Source: Bacteroidales bacterium | Lineage (GTDB): Bacteria > Bacteroidota > Bacteroidia > Bacteroidales > P3 | Direction of reading: 5' to 3' | Assembly: GCA_031272705.1 (NCBI GenBank) | Contig: JAISTG010000064.1 | Span: 1 to 36,692 of the forward strand | DNA length: 36,692 bases | Shown: positions 8,253-16,080 of the stretch, piece by piece | Layout of the letters: each line of letters begins with the position of its first letter | How positions within the stretch are numbered: the first letter of the stretch is position 1 | Notes under the pieces: generated by a model | What the model was told of the DNA's origin: nothing | Database searches by the model: none | The model's input: only the letters and a program-made list of their open reading frames with translations | Made by a program: the position numbers and the translations under genes

Positions 8253-8453
8253 TCAGACTATATTTCTAAATTTACTAATTTGTATATTTTTATTTAATGT
8301 TAAACGTGTTTTTCTATTATGCGTACATGTACGCACACTCTCCGTACATGTACGCATACCGTCTGTACATGTACGCATACCTTCCGTACATGTACGCATG
8401 CTCTCCGTACATGTACATTTGATTTCTGATATTGTTATTACAAATCTATTCAT
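8253..8453 (-). CDS. Heptad-repeat leader ORF beginning MNRFVITISE (copy 1)
   Basis: 66 codons, ATG at 8453, too close to its promoter for a normal leader (8 nt between the -7 box and ATG). After MNRFVITISE come heptads with Thr at residues 14, 21, 28, 35, 42 and 49, reading TCTE(S/G)(M/V)R, then a basic tail. The repeats are the 21-bp array at 8323-8416 read in frame. A second ORF at 12372-12205 shares the N-terminus and heptad phase and differs within the shared ten codons only at silent third positions, which is evidence for translation. It lies just upstream of the barrel gene at 8197. It resembles no protein I know; it may act as a leader peptide rather than as a stable protein. Confidence 0.55.
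   Translation of the reverse strand: MNRFVITISEIKCTCTESMRTCTEGMRTCTDGMRTCTESVRTCTHNRKTRLTLNKNIQISKFRNIV
8323..8416. repeat. 21-bp tandem array with 12-bp palindrome CGTACATGTACG (5 units)
   Basis: GTACATGTAC starts at 8323, 8344, 8365, 8386 and 8407, exactly 21 bp apart. The 9-bp spacers (CACACTCTC, CATACCGTC, CATACCTTC, CATGCTCTC) vary. On the minus strand they read GAGAGTGTG, GACGGTATG, GAAGGTATG and GAGAGCATG, which resemble the spacers of the array at 31.6 kb. Confidence 0.92.
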
Positions 8454-8461
8454 AGCGGCAG

Positions 8462-8491
8462 CAAAAGTACAACTTTTTTTGAAACTCCCAA
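8462..8491 (-). promoter_or_regulatory. Promoter (-33 TTG / -7 TACTTTTG) for MNRF leader ORF and barrel gene
   Basis: On the minus strand TACTTTTG covers 8469-8462 with TTG at 8491-8489 (19-nt spacer). The ATG of the leader ORF at 8453 is only 8 nt past the box, so the transcript is leaderless or nearly so. Confidence 0.7.
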
Positions 8492-8664
8492 AATCTGTGT
8501 TAAAAGTTTGTTTGCGCCAGCCTTTGGTGTGAGCGCGACACGCACTGCACCAACACGGAAGCACTAAAAATAAAACAATAAAAGCGTGAAATTGCTTGAC
8601 AAATAAAATACCAACATTTTGTACTTTTTATTTTTCCGATTATAGTTAATTCAAAAAGATGTTG

Positions 8665-8672
8665 TAACTTTG
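8665..8672 (+). promoter_or_regulatory. -7 box TAACTTTG for the thioredoxin lipoprotein gene
   Basis: TAACTTTG precedes the ATG at 8706 by 33 nt. No well-spaced TTG is seen upstream, so this rests on the -7 element alone. Confidence 0.5.
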
Positions 8673-8705
8673 CATTTGTAAAAAATATAGTAATTCTATG
8701 AGAAA

Positions 8706-9248
8706 ATGACAAGGAGCAGAATTTTAATTACTTTAATGCTTTTAATTGCTATTACGGCTTGTTCCAATAAAACAAGCAATAATAATGTAATAAAAGAGAT
8801 AAAAGGCAATGGCAGATTTGTACAACAAATATCTATTGGTGATATTGATACGATAGTTTCTACTAATCCGTTCACTATTATTTATTGTTGGGGAGTTTGG
8901 TGCAAACCCTGTATAAATTCATTGCAAAATGAAATTAGTAAGTATTTGGATACAGCAAATACGGATAGCATTAAATTCATTCCGCTTTGCATCGGAGGCA
9001 ATGAGAATAAAGTATTGAAGGTCTTAAATTCAATAAATTTTCAATATGGTTCTTACTTGTTTGCGTCAGGGACTGCCTTTGATAAGTATGTTTTGAACAA
9101 TAAATTCAGTAATTTGTTTGAAAACTACAAAAAAGTAAATTATGTTCCTTTTGTTCTTCTTCTTAACAATAAAAAGAAGATATTGAACTACGATACAATA
9201 GATGAAAGATATTATACTTTATATGAAGTATTTGAAAAAATAAAGTAG
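8706..9248 (+). CDS. Thioredoxin-like lipoprotein (TlpA/ResA type, WCKPC)
   Basis: 180 residues. A lipoprotein signal peptide (LLIAITAC, lipidated Cys19) is followed by a TlpA-like fold with the redox motif WCKPC (Cys66, Cys69) after the strand FTIIYCWGV, and a VPF cis-Pro loop. This is probably an envelope-anchored thiol:disulfide exchange protein. The residues after the lipid Cys (SNKTSNN) lack the acidic surface-export signal, so it may stay periplasm-facing. The domain is short, and no cytochrome or other redox gene lies nearby. It stands alone between divergent and convergent neighbours. The partner is unknown. Confidence 0.85.
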   Translation: MTRSRILITLMLLIAITACSNKTSNNNVIKEIKGNGRFVQQISIGDIDTIVSTNPFTIIYCWGVWCKPCINSLQNEISKYLDTANTDSIKFIPLCIGGNENKVLKVLNSINFQYGSYLFASGTAFDKYVLNNKFSNLFENYKKVNYVPFVLLLNNKKKILNYDTIDERYYTLYEVFEKIK

Positions 9249-9317
9249 TGGTATAATAATCTTTACATAATTTTTGTAACCTCTTTTTTATAATTAGCAA
9301 TAGTATGAAAAATATGA

Positions 9318-10028
9318 TTACGGATAAGGTAGGAGTAGCACAAGCGCAAAAGCCGCAACAACAATAAGAAAACGTACCAAATTATAATGATGACTTTCCT
9401 CACTGTCAAAAAGAGTTGAGACCGCAACATGCAGCAATATCCCCACCACAAAAGCCTGTACAAAAGCCGAATAACGCATTATTAAATCCGAATAATGTCC
9501 CATCATCGCCCCTACAACACCCATTACAGCAAAGATAGAAAGCATAAAAAAGGATTTCGTTTTGCTGCTGCCATTTTGAATGAACGAACTCACAATTACA
9601 ATAGATACAGGTATGTTATGAAGTATTACGCCCGTAAAAAGAGATGTGTTAATGTTATCCCCTTCAATCAGTGCAAATCCTTCAAAGAATGCGTGTATGG
9701 AAATTCCAATTAAAATGGTAAGGGGAATGATAAAGGACAGATTATGGGATGTTTCATTATGAATATGACCGTGTTCTGCTCCATGCGAAACAAGTTCCAG
9801 CAAAAGTTGAACAAGAAAACCTCCGAGTATAAAGGCTGCACATAGAGTTGGATTGCCGTTCTGCGTGAATATACGGGGTAACATATCCACCAGACACACT
9901 GCAAGAAGAAACGCTCCTCCAAAAATGGAAATGTATTTTAACGTTTTGCCTCCTGCATTGAATACAAAAAACAAACCACCACTTATTATAGCAGACAGAA
10001 ACAAAATCGCAAGCCACAGAAACAACAT
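9318..10028 (-). CDS. ZIP family divalent metal transporter
   Basis: 236 residues with about eight membrane helices. A His-rich cytoplasmic loop (HGAEHGHIHNETSH) lies between helices 3 and 4, helix 4 has the metal-site HAFFEG motif, and helix 5 has LHNIP; together these form the ZIP binuclear metal centre. It probably imports zinc or iron across the inner membrane. Its ATG directly follows the stop of the glycosyltransferase gene, so the two are co-translated, although no functional link is obvious. The C-terminus is complete. Metal specificity cannot be read from the sequence. Confidence 0.93.
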   Translation of the reverse strand: MLFLWLAILFLSAIISGGLFFVFNAGGKTLKYISIFGGAFLLAVCLVDMLPRIFTQNGNPTLCAAFILGGFLVQLLLELVSHGAEHGHIHNETSHNLSFIIPLTILIGISIHAFFEGFALIEGDNINTSLFTGVILHNIPVSIVIVSSFIQNGSSKTKSFFMLSIFAVMGVVGAMMGHYSDLIMRYSAFVQAFVVGILLHVAVSTLFDSEESHHYNLVRFLIVVAAFALVLLLPYP

Positions 10029-12197
10029 CTACCTGCCTCCCATTAGATTCCTTACTGCATCTCCATATTGTGTTGCCGTTTCCTTATCTCCCTTTTTGAG
10101 AAAATGTTCTTCCATTATGGAATACACTTTTGCGGCTGCGTTACGCTGATCCAAGCCCCACGCCTGATATATTGCCATTAACTGCTGCACGGTGCTATTA
10201 TCAAACCGTTCAATGTCTATTAACCCAAGCAGATATTTCTCCGCATCAACCAAATCCGGCGGTTGCTGACGTAGTTTAGCCTGTGCAGCAAGAGAATATG
10301 CAGCATTATATTTGAAATTGTGCTTTATAATTTTGTCGCAAAGGGTTGCGGCTTCGTTATTTTGTCCTTTCATCAGCAGTGAATAAGCCTTAAAGTAATT
10401 GGCTTGGTCTGATAGCGGATCATATGCAAGTATCCCATTCATCAAAGCAAGTACGGAATCACTTTTGTTTTCCTGCATATAAATTTGAGCAAGAGAAAAG
10501 GCTGCCGATTCGTTTTGGGGGTTGTACGCAAGGGCTTTATGATAAAGTGCAATGGCTGAATCCTTGTTATCTTTTTGCAATGTGGCAAGATAATCGCTTT
10601 TGTCGCCACGCTTAACGACTACGCAGATTGGTACATTATCAACCTCTACCTTATATACTGTGTTCTTTGGTGGATATGAACCGTTACGTAACTGCTCTGG
10701 ATTGATACCTGTGGTAGCGAAAATAGCATAGTCCCAGTCCTTTTCTCCCATTTCGTAATAACGAATGAAGGTTGTAGTGAAATTCGTAGTGTCGTTTCTA
10801 AGAAAATACTTCACAGGTTTTTCATGCCATGCACCTACAATAATTTTACTGTTATCGGGTTTCTTTTCGGCATTCTTCATAACCCATTCGGTCGCTTCAC
10901 GCAGGGAATGGAAGTAATAGTCAATTTCGTAATTTCCGTAAGCCTTTTTTACTCCGCCTTCCAATTCATTAAAATACACTACTTCGTAAGGATGATTGCG
11001 AATGGAAAATGCAAGAGGATGTATGCACAAAAGAGCAAACCCCAACCCCACAGCATATTTGCCATATTTGTTTTTTAGAACTTCTATCAAAGAATTGAAG
11101 CCCAACCCTGCACATGCAACCATAGCAGGATAGGCAAACATAGAGTGCCGCCAACCCCCGTAAACATTGGATTTGTTAATGGCAATCCATAACACGGGAA
11201 AAACAAATGAGAAAAAGACTGCAAAATAATAAAACCATTGTTTTCTGTTGTTTCTTAACAAAGCAATGGACAGCAAAACACCAACAATAACAGCCGTTGG
11301 AATCGTCATAAAGATAAATTTTGGTGTATAATACCATGGCAAAGCATCAGACCATACGGCATTCCCTTCAAATACCTGTCGTAAAGAAGTAGCAAACTTA
11401 CTCATATTATCAAGAGCCTCCTTCACATTGGCAACGGGGGCTTCCATAGCAAAGGGCCATATTATTACCATAATAATATAACCTGCTACAGATATACCCA
11501 ACGCCCACAAAAATGTTTTAAAGAAATATGGTTTAAGAGTTTTGAATTTCCATATATAATAAACGAGTGCAAAGAGTCCAAAGAACGCAATAAACAATAA
11601 TCCTCCCACACGGACGCTTAATCCGAAGGCAAGGGCAAGAGCAAGTTTTATGGCTACACTCCATTTTATTGCAGGTAAATTATCAAGGAAGCATATTATA
11701 TAATACACAATCATTATTGCTGCTGCTGCAAACGGTATATCTTTAAGATTATTGAAACTGTGTCCAATAAATCTTGGCGAAACTAACATTAGAACCAAAG
11801 TCAATACAGCCGCTCTGTCTCCGCCTATTTTTCGTGCAAGGAGGGCTGTAAATAAAATTGCCACCCACCCTAAAAAAGTATTTACCAAATGCCTTACAGC
11901 CATTATGTCATCTATTCCAAACAAATGATACACCATTGCGGAGAAAGTATCAGGAAATTGCCCATAATACGGAAGATTATAACTTGGTGTAACTGTTACG
12001 GCAGTTTTATCTCCTTCGGCATAATACTTCAAAACATTTTCCGAATGTTCCGTATGAAAAAATTCATCCCCCGAAATACCTGCATCCCTGCTTAAAACCA
12101 ACAATACAACCAGCGACAACGCCGCAAGTAAATAAAACGCATTTTTCCAACCGAATAACGTCTTCATATTTTTCATTTGATTTAATTTATTAAACAT
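10029..12197 (-). CDS. Multi-pass membrane glycosyltransferase (GT39/PMT-like) with C-terminal TPRs
   Basis: 722 residues. About 11-12 membrane helices span residues 20-420. An extracytoplasmic loop after the first helix carries an Asp/Glu pair (AGISGDEFFHTEHSENVLKYY), as in the catalytic loop of polyprenyl-phosphate-dependent GT-C enzymes. Residues about 560-720 are TPR repeats (DSAIALYHKALAYNPQNESAAFSLAQ and following). It likely transfers a lipid-linked sugar outside the inner membrane; acceptor and sugar are unknown. The ATG at 12197 lies 7 nt after the MNRF leader ORF; in-frame ATGs a few codons in (MKN, MKT) are alternatives. The stop abuts the ZIP gene. Confidence 0.85.
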   Translation of the reverse strand: MFNKLNQMKNMKTLFGWKNAFYLLAALSLVVLLVLSRDAGISGDEFFHTEHSENVLKYYAEGDKTAVTVTPSYNLPYYGQFPDTFSAMVYHLFGIDDIMAVRHLVNTFLGWVAILFTALLARKIGGDRAAVLTLVLMLVSPRFIGHSFNNLKDIPFAAAAIMIVYYIICFLDNLPAIKWSVAIKLALALAFGLSVRVGGLLFIAFFGLFALVYYIWKFKTLKPYFFKTFLWALGISVAGYIIMVIIWPFAMEAPVANVKEALDNMSKFATSLRQVFEGNAVWSDALPWYYTPKFIFMTIPTAVIVGVLLSIALLRNNRKQWFYYFAVFFSFVFPVLWIAINKSNVYGGWRHSMFAYPAMVACAGLGFNSLIEVLKNKYGKYAVGLGFALLCIHPLAFSIRNHPYEVVYFNELEGGVKKAYGNYEIDYYFHSLREATEWVMKNAEKKPDNSKIIVGAWHEKPVKYFLRNDTTNFTTTFIRYYEMGEKDWDYAIFATTGINPEQLRNGSYPPKNTVYKVEVDNVPICVVVKRGDKSDYLATLQKDNKDSAIALYHKALAYNPQNESAAFSLAQIYMQENKSDSVLALMNGILAYDPLSDQANYFKAYSLLMKGQNNEAATLCDKIIKHNFKYNAAYSLAAQAKLRQQPPDLVDAEKYLLGLIDIERFDNSTVQQLMAIYQAWGLDQRNAAAKVYSIMEEHFLKKGDKETATQYGDAVRNLMGGR

Positions 12198-12204
12198 TAG
12201 TTAT

Positions 12205-12372
12205 TTATTTTATTTTTAGATTACCTGTTTCTAAACACTCTGCACCGGTTGCTAAATCACGGACACCGGTTGCCAAGTTACGGACACCGGTGCTTTTGAT
12301 TGCTGTACTTGTGCAACAGGTTTCTGCACCTGTATTTTGAGTTTCTGATATTGTGATTACAAATCTGTTCAT
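12205..12372 (-). CDS. Heptad-repeat leader ORF beginning MNRFVITISE (copy 2)
   Basis: 55 codons from the ATG at 12372, ending 7 nt before the glycosyltransferase start. MNRFVITISE is followed by heptads with Thr at residues 14, 21, 28, 35, 42 and 49 (TGVRNLA, TGVRDLA, TGAECLE), the same phase as the copy at 8453-8253 but with different heptad sequence. The -7 box is again 8 nt before the ATG. The close spacing to the downstream gene suggests an upstream ORF that couples or attenuates its translation. It is too short and too repetitive to recognise; a non-coding leader remains the alternative. Confidence 0.55.
   Translation of the reverse strand: MNRFVITISETQNTGAETCCTSTAIKSTGVRNLATGVRDLATGAECLETGNLKIK
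12223..12333. repeat. 21-bp array with ACCGGT core (6 phased sites)
   Basis: ACCTGT, ACCGGT, ACCGGT, ACCGGT, ACTTGT and ACCTGT start at 12223, 12244, 12265, 12286, 12307 and 12328, exactly 21 bp apart. The middle three carry the intact palindrome (CACCGGTG at 12285-12292) and the outer ones are decayed. It is wholly inside the leader ORF, with the palindrome centre on a codon boundary. Confidence 0.85.
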
Positions 12373-12380
12373 AGCGGCGG

Positions 12381-12388
12381 CAAAGGTA
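12381..12388 (-). promoter_or_regulatory. -7 box TACCTTTG for MNRF leader ORF, glycosyltransferase and ZIP operon
   Basis: It reads from 12388 to 12381 on the minus strand, 8 nt before the leader-ORF ATG, as in copy 1. No good -33 TTG at the usual distance is seen. Confidence 0.65.
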
Positions 12389-12446
12389 CAAAAAGTTTTT
12401 TAATTCCTAAATAAAGTTTTTTTTATTTGAATCCGGGTTAATATGA

Positions 12447-13784
<1,338 letters not shown>

Positions 13785-13796
13785 CATAATATAATT

Positions 13797-14303
13797 ATGA
13801 TACGGCTAAATGCGGAAATATATTCCCGTAACGCCATTCAATTAGCACCTTTCCTTATAGGGAAGGTGCTTTGTCGTAATACATGCGAAGGGGTTAAACG
13901 TTTAACAATAACGGAAACCGAAGCATATTACGGATATGACGATACGGCATCGCATGCCCATAAAGGCATCACACCAAGAAATGCTCCTATGTTCCAAAAG
14001 GGCGGAATAACTTATGTATATCTTTGTTATGGTATGCACAATATGTTAAATATAGTAAGCGGAGAAGCAAATCATCCTGAGGCTGTATTGATACGTGGTG
14101 TTGAAGGTTACGAAGGTCCGGGCAAACTGACCAAATATCTTAACATTACCCGCCAACAAAATGCCCTATCACTTATTGACAGCAATGAATTATGGATTGA
14201 GGACACTGGAACAAAGCCTCAATTTACTACTTTGAAGAGAATAGGTATTGATTATGCGGAAGAGAAAGACAGGGAACGATTATGGCGTTTCCATATTGCT
14301 TAA
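13797..14303 (+). CDS. 3-methyladenine DNA glycosylase (AAG/MPG family)
   Basis: 168 residues, slightly short for the family. It removes alkylated purines in base-excision repair. Motifs: LGK/LCRN start, the catalytic segment ITETEAYYGYDDTASHAHKG (general-base Glu in TETEAY), RNAPMFQKGGITYVYLCYGMHNMLNIVSG with the DNA-intercalating Tyr region, VLIRGVEGYEGPGKLTKYL. No signal peptide. It follows eno by 12 nt. An 11-bp hairpin lies inside its first codons (13844-13870), which may limit read-through from the highly expressed eno. Its last 4 nt overlap the converging TPR gene. Confidence 0.95.
   Translation: MIRLNAEIYSRNAIQLAPFLIGKVLCRNTCEGVKRLTITETEAYYGYDDTASHAHKGITPRNAPMFQKGGITYVYLCYGMHNMLNIVSGEANHPEAVLIRGVEGYEGPGKLTKYLNITRQQNALSLIDSNELWIEDTGTKPQFTTLKRIGIDYAEEKDRERLWRFHIA
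13844..13870 (+). terminator. Strong hairpin inside the start of the DNA glycosylase gene
   Basis: An 11-bp stem (AGCACCTTTCC / GGGAAGGTGCT, one G-U pair) with a 5-nt TTATA loop is followed by TTTGTCGT. The short U-tract makes it an imperfect intrinsic terminator; an attenuator or mRNA-stability hairpin is equally possible. Confidence 0.4.
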
Positions 14304-14581
14304 TGGTTGTACATGTCGGTATTGTAAAACTCTAAAATACTAATCACCATAGTACGAGCCGCTACAGCAGGACTTTCGGGGTTCATTTCAATAGCCTGCG
14401 TGTAAGAATCAATAGCCCCTTTCCAGTTTTCGCAACGGCGATACGCATTTCCACGAAAATAATATGTCATATCATCGGCACAACCGCTTGCAATAATTTC
14501 TTCTACTTTGGCGAGAGCATCATCAAGTTTATGTTCATCAATCAGTTGCTTTATTTCCGCATTACATTTTGAAATTTCCAT
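14300..14581 (-). CDS. Small TPR-repeat protein
   Basis: 93 residues, no signal peptide. It contains two helical repeats of TPR type (DALAKVEEIIASGCADDMTYYFRGNAYRRCENWKGAIDSYTQAIEMNPES), the second close to consensus. It is probably a cytoplasmic protein-interaction module. It starts 1 nt after the end of hutI on the same strand, so it is very likely translated from the hutI message. I know no established role next to histidine degradation. The 3' end overlaps the glycosylase gene by 4 nt. Confidence 0.8.
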   Translation of the reverse strand: MEISKCNAEIKQLIDEHKLDDALAKVEEIIASGCADDMTYYFRGNAYRRCENWKGAIDSYTQAIEMNPESPAVAARTMVISILEFYNTDMYNH

Positions 14582-14582
14582 C

Positions 14583-15842
14583 TTATGTCATCCCTTTATA
14601 TTCTGTTCCTTTTAGAAAAACACGCTCCACCTTATTAGTTCCATAATAATAAGGTATGTATTCAATACTCGGTATTGGCTTTGTGATGTAGAAATTAGCC
14701 ACTTTACCAATCGCTATCGAACCATGTGTTTGACTTATTCCCATTGCATAAGCCGTATTGAGCGTTGTGGCATTGATAGCCTCTGCAGGCGTAAGACGAT
14801 AATTAACACACGCCATACTGAGAATAAGTTGCATATTGCCCGAAGGAGATGAACCGGGATTGAAATCCGATGCCATAGCCACAGGAAGTCCATACTGAAT
14901 CATTTCTCTTGCAGGAGATAACTTCATATTAAGGAAAAATGCCGCACCGGGAAGTATTGTCGGCATGGTTTGCGAGGTCATCAAAGCCTTTATTTCCTTT
15001 GCTCCGACAAATTCAAGATGATCCACACTCAAAGCATTATATTTTACACCAACCTGAACTCCGCCAGACATATCCAATTCATTTGCGTGCATCTTGCCCC
15101 GCAATCCAAAGCCCAAAGCGGCAAAGAGAATACGTTCAGTCTGTTCCGTAGTGAAGAAACCTCTGTCGCAGAACACATCAACAAAATCCGCAAGTTTCTC
15201 ACGTGCAACCTCAGGCAGCATATCCTTTATTATATAATCAACATAGTCATCGGCTCTGCCCGCATATTCTTTCGGTACGGCATGAGCAGGCAGGAATGTA
15301 GCCTTTATTTCCAACGGCGAGTTCTCTCTAAGTTTTCTTATTACGCGAAGCATTTTCAATTCACTCTCAAGCGATAATCCGTAACCCGATTTAATTTCTA
15401 CCGCACCTGTCCCATACATTATTATTTCGTTAAGGCGTTCCATCGCCGCCTCATAAAGTTCTGTTTCACTTGCTTGCCGCAAGCGTTCTACGGAATTAAG
15501 TATCCCGCCTCCTCTTTGGGCTATTTCCTCATACGACAAGCCTCTTATCTTATCCATATATTCTATTTCTCGCGAGCCTGCATAGACAAGATGAGTATGA
15601 GAATCGCAAAAACTCGGCAGCACAAAGCGTTCGTCGGCATCAACAACCATATCATATTGACCATTCGGCATAGCATTCATTGGACCAAAATCTTCAATTT
15701 TGCCTCCGTTCGTTATAAGATAAGCATCGGAGATAATGGTCAATTTGTCCATTTCTTTACCGCATCTGGCTTCTCGCAGGGTATCGCTCTCTACTCCTGC
15801 CAAACCTTTTATATTTTTAATCAGTATCTTCATCTTACGCAT
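14583..15842 (-). CDS. hutI: Imidazolonepropionase
   Basis: 419 residues, normal length. It hydrolyses imidazolone-5-propionate to N-formimino-glutamate, the third step of histidine breakdown. It is a metal-dependent amidohydrolase: SFCDSHTHLVYAGSRE with the HxH motif, YGTGAVEIKSGYGLS, KATFLPAHAVPKEY, MHANELDMSGG with metal His, SVDHLEFV, ASDFNPGSSPSGNMQLILSMAC and a final IGKVANFYI. The start may be the first ATG (15842) or the one three codons in (MKILIK). No hutH, hutU or hutG is in the window, so the rest of the pathway must be elsewhere. A TATCTTTG box lies at 15868-15861. Confidence 0.95.
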   Translation of the reverse strand: MRKMKILIKNIKGLAGVESDTLREARCGKEMDKLTIISDAYLITNGGKIEDFGPMNAMPNGQYDMVVDADERFVLPSFCDSHTHLVYAGSREIEYMDKIRGLSYEEIAQRGGGILNSVERLRQASETELYEAAMERLNEIIMYGTGAVEIKSGYGLSLESELKMLRVIRKLRENSPLEIKATFLPAHAVPKEYAGRADDYVDYIIKDMLPEVAREKLADFVDVFCDRGFFTTEQTERILFAALGFGLRGKMHANELDMSGGVQVGVKYNALSVDHLEFVGAKEIKALMTSQTMPTILPGAAFFLNMKLSPAREMIQYGLPVAMASDFNPGSSPSGNMQLILSMACVNYRLTPAEAINATTLNTAYAMGISQTHGSIAIGKVANFYITKPIPSIEYIPYYYGTNKVERVFLKGTEYKGMT

Positions 15843-15860
15843 TATTTATTTATTCGTTTG

Positions 15861-15868
15861 CAAAGATA
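15861..15868 (-). promoter_or_regulatory. -7 box TATCTTTG of hutI-TPR operon
   Basis: It lies on the minus strand 18 nt before the first hutI ATG. No -33 TTG at standard spacing is visible. Confidence 0.55.
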
Positions 15869-15937
15869 CTATTTTTTTTTATAACATAACACATTTTTCA
15901 ACTGATAGTAATCCGTATGCTTCTTTGACTTCTTTGA

Positions 15938-15958
15938 AATTTGATTATAGGAATGCAA
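15938..15958. repeat. Solitary 21-bp unit of the AT-rich palindromic repeat family
   Basis: AATTTGATT + ATAGGAATGCAA forms a single unit between the divergent hutI and OmpA-like genes. It may be a seed or remnant of the arrays found elsewhere. Confidence 0.45.
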
Positions 15959-16003
15959 AAATAACACTATGAAAAAATGAAACAATACAATATATTTTTA
16001 TAA

Positions 16004-16037
16004 TTGTTTTCCATGTTACGGAAAATTTGTATCTTTG
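16004..16037 (+). promoter_or_regulatory. Promoter (TTG / TATCTTTG) of the OmpA-like gene
   Basis: TATCTTTG is at 16030-16037, TTG at 16004-16006, spacer 23 nt, with about 40 nt of leader to the ATG at 16081. Confidence 0.6.
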
Positions 16038-16080
16038 CATCTGAAAATTGACTATAATTTATCATAAGATTATATAAAAG

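Noticed and set aside
8318-8420. CRISPR-like array at 8.3 kb
   Set aside because: The period is 21 bp with 9-bp partly conserved spacers; CRISPR needs longer repeats and unique 25-40 bp spacers, and no cas gene is near.
14970-15377. 135-codon plus-strand ORF opposite hutI
   Set aside because: Antisense shadow of a conserved enzyme; no start signal or protein-like pattern.
15844-16080. Prophage or insertion sequence boundaries in intergenic gaps
   Set aside because: No transposase or integrase ORF, no terminal repeats with target duplication, and base composition is even across the window.
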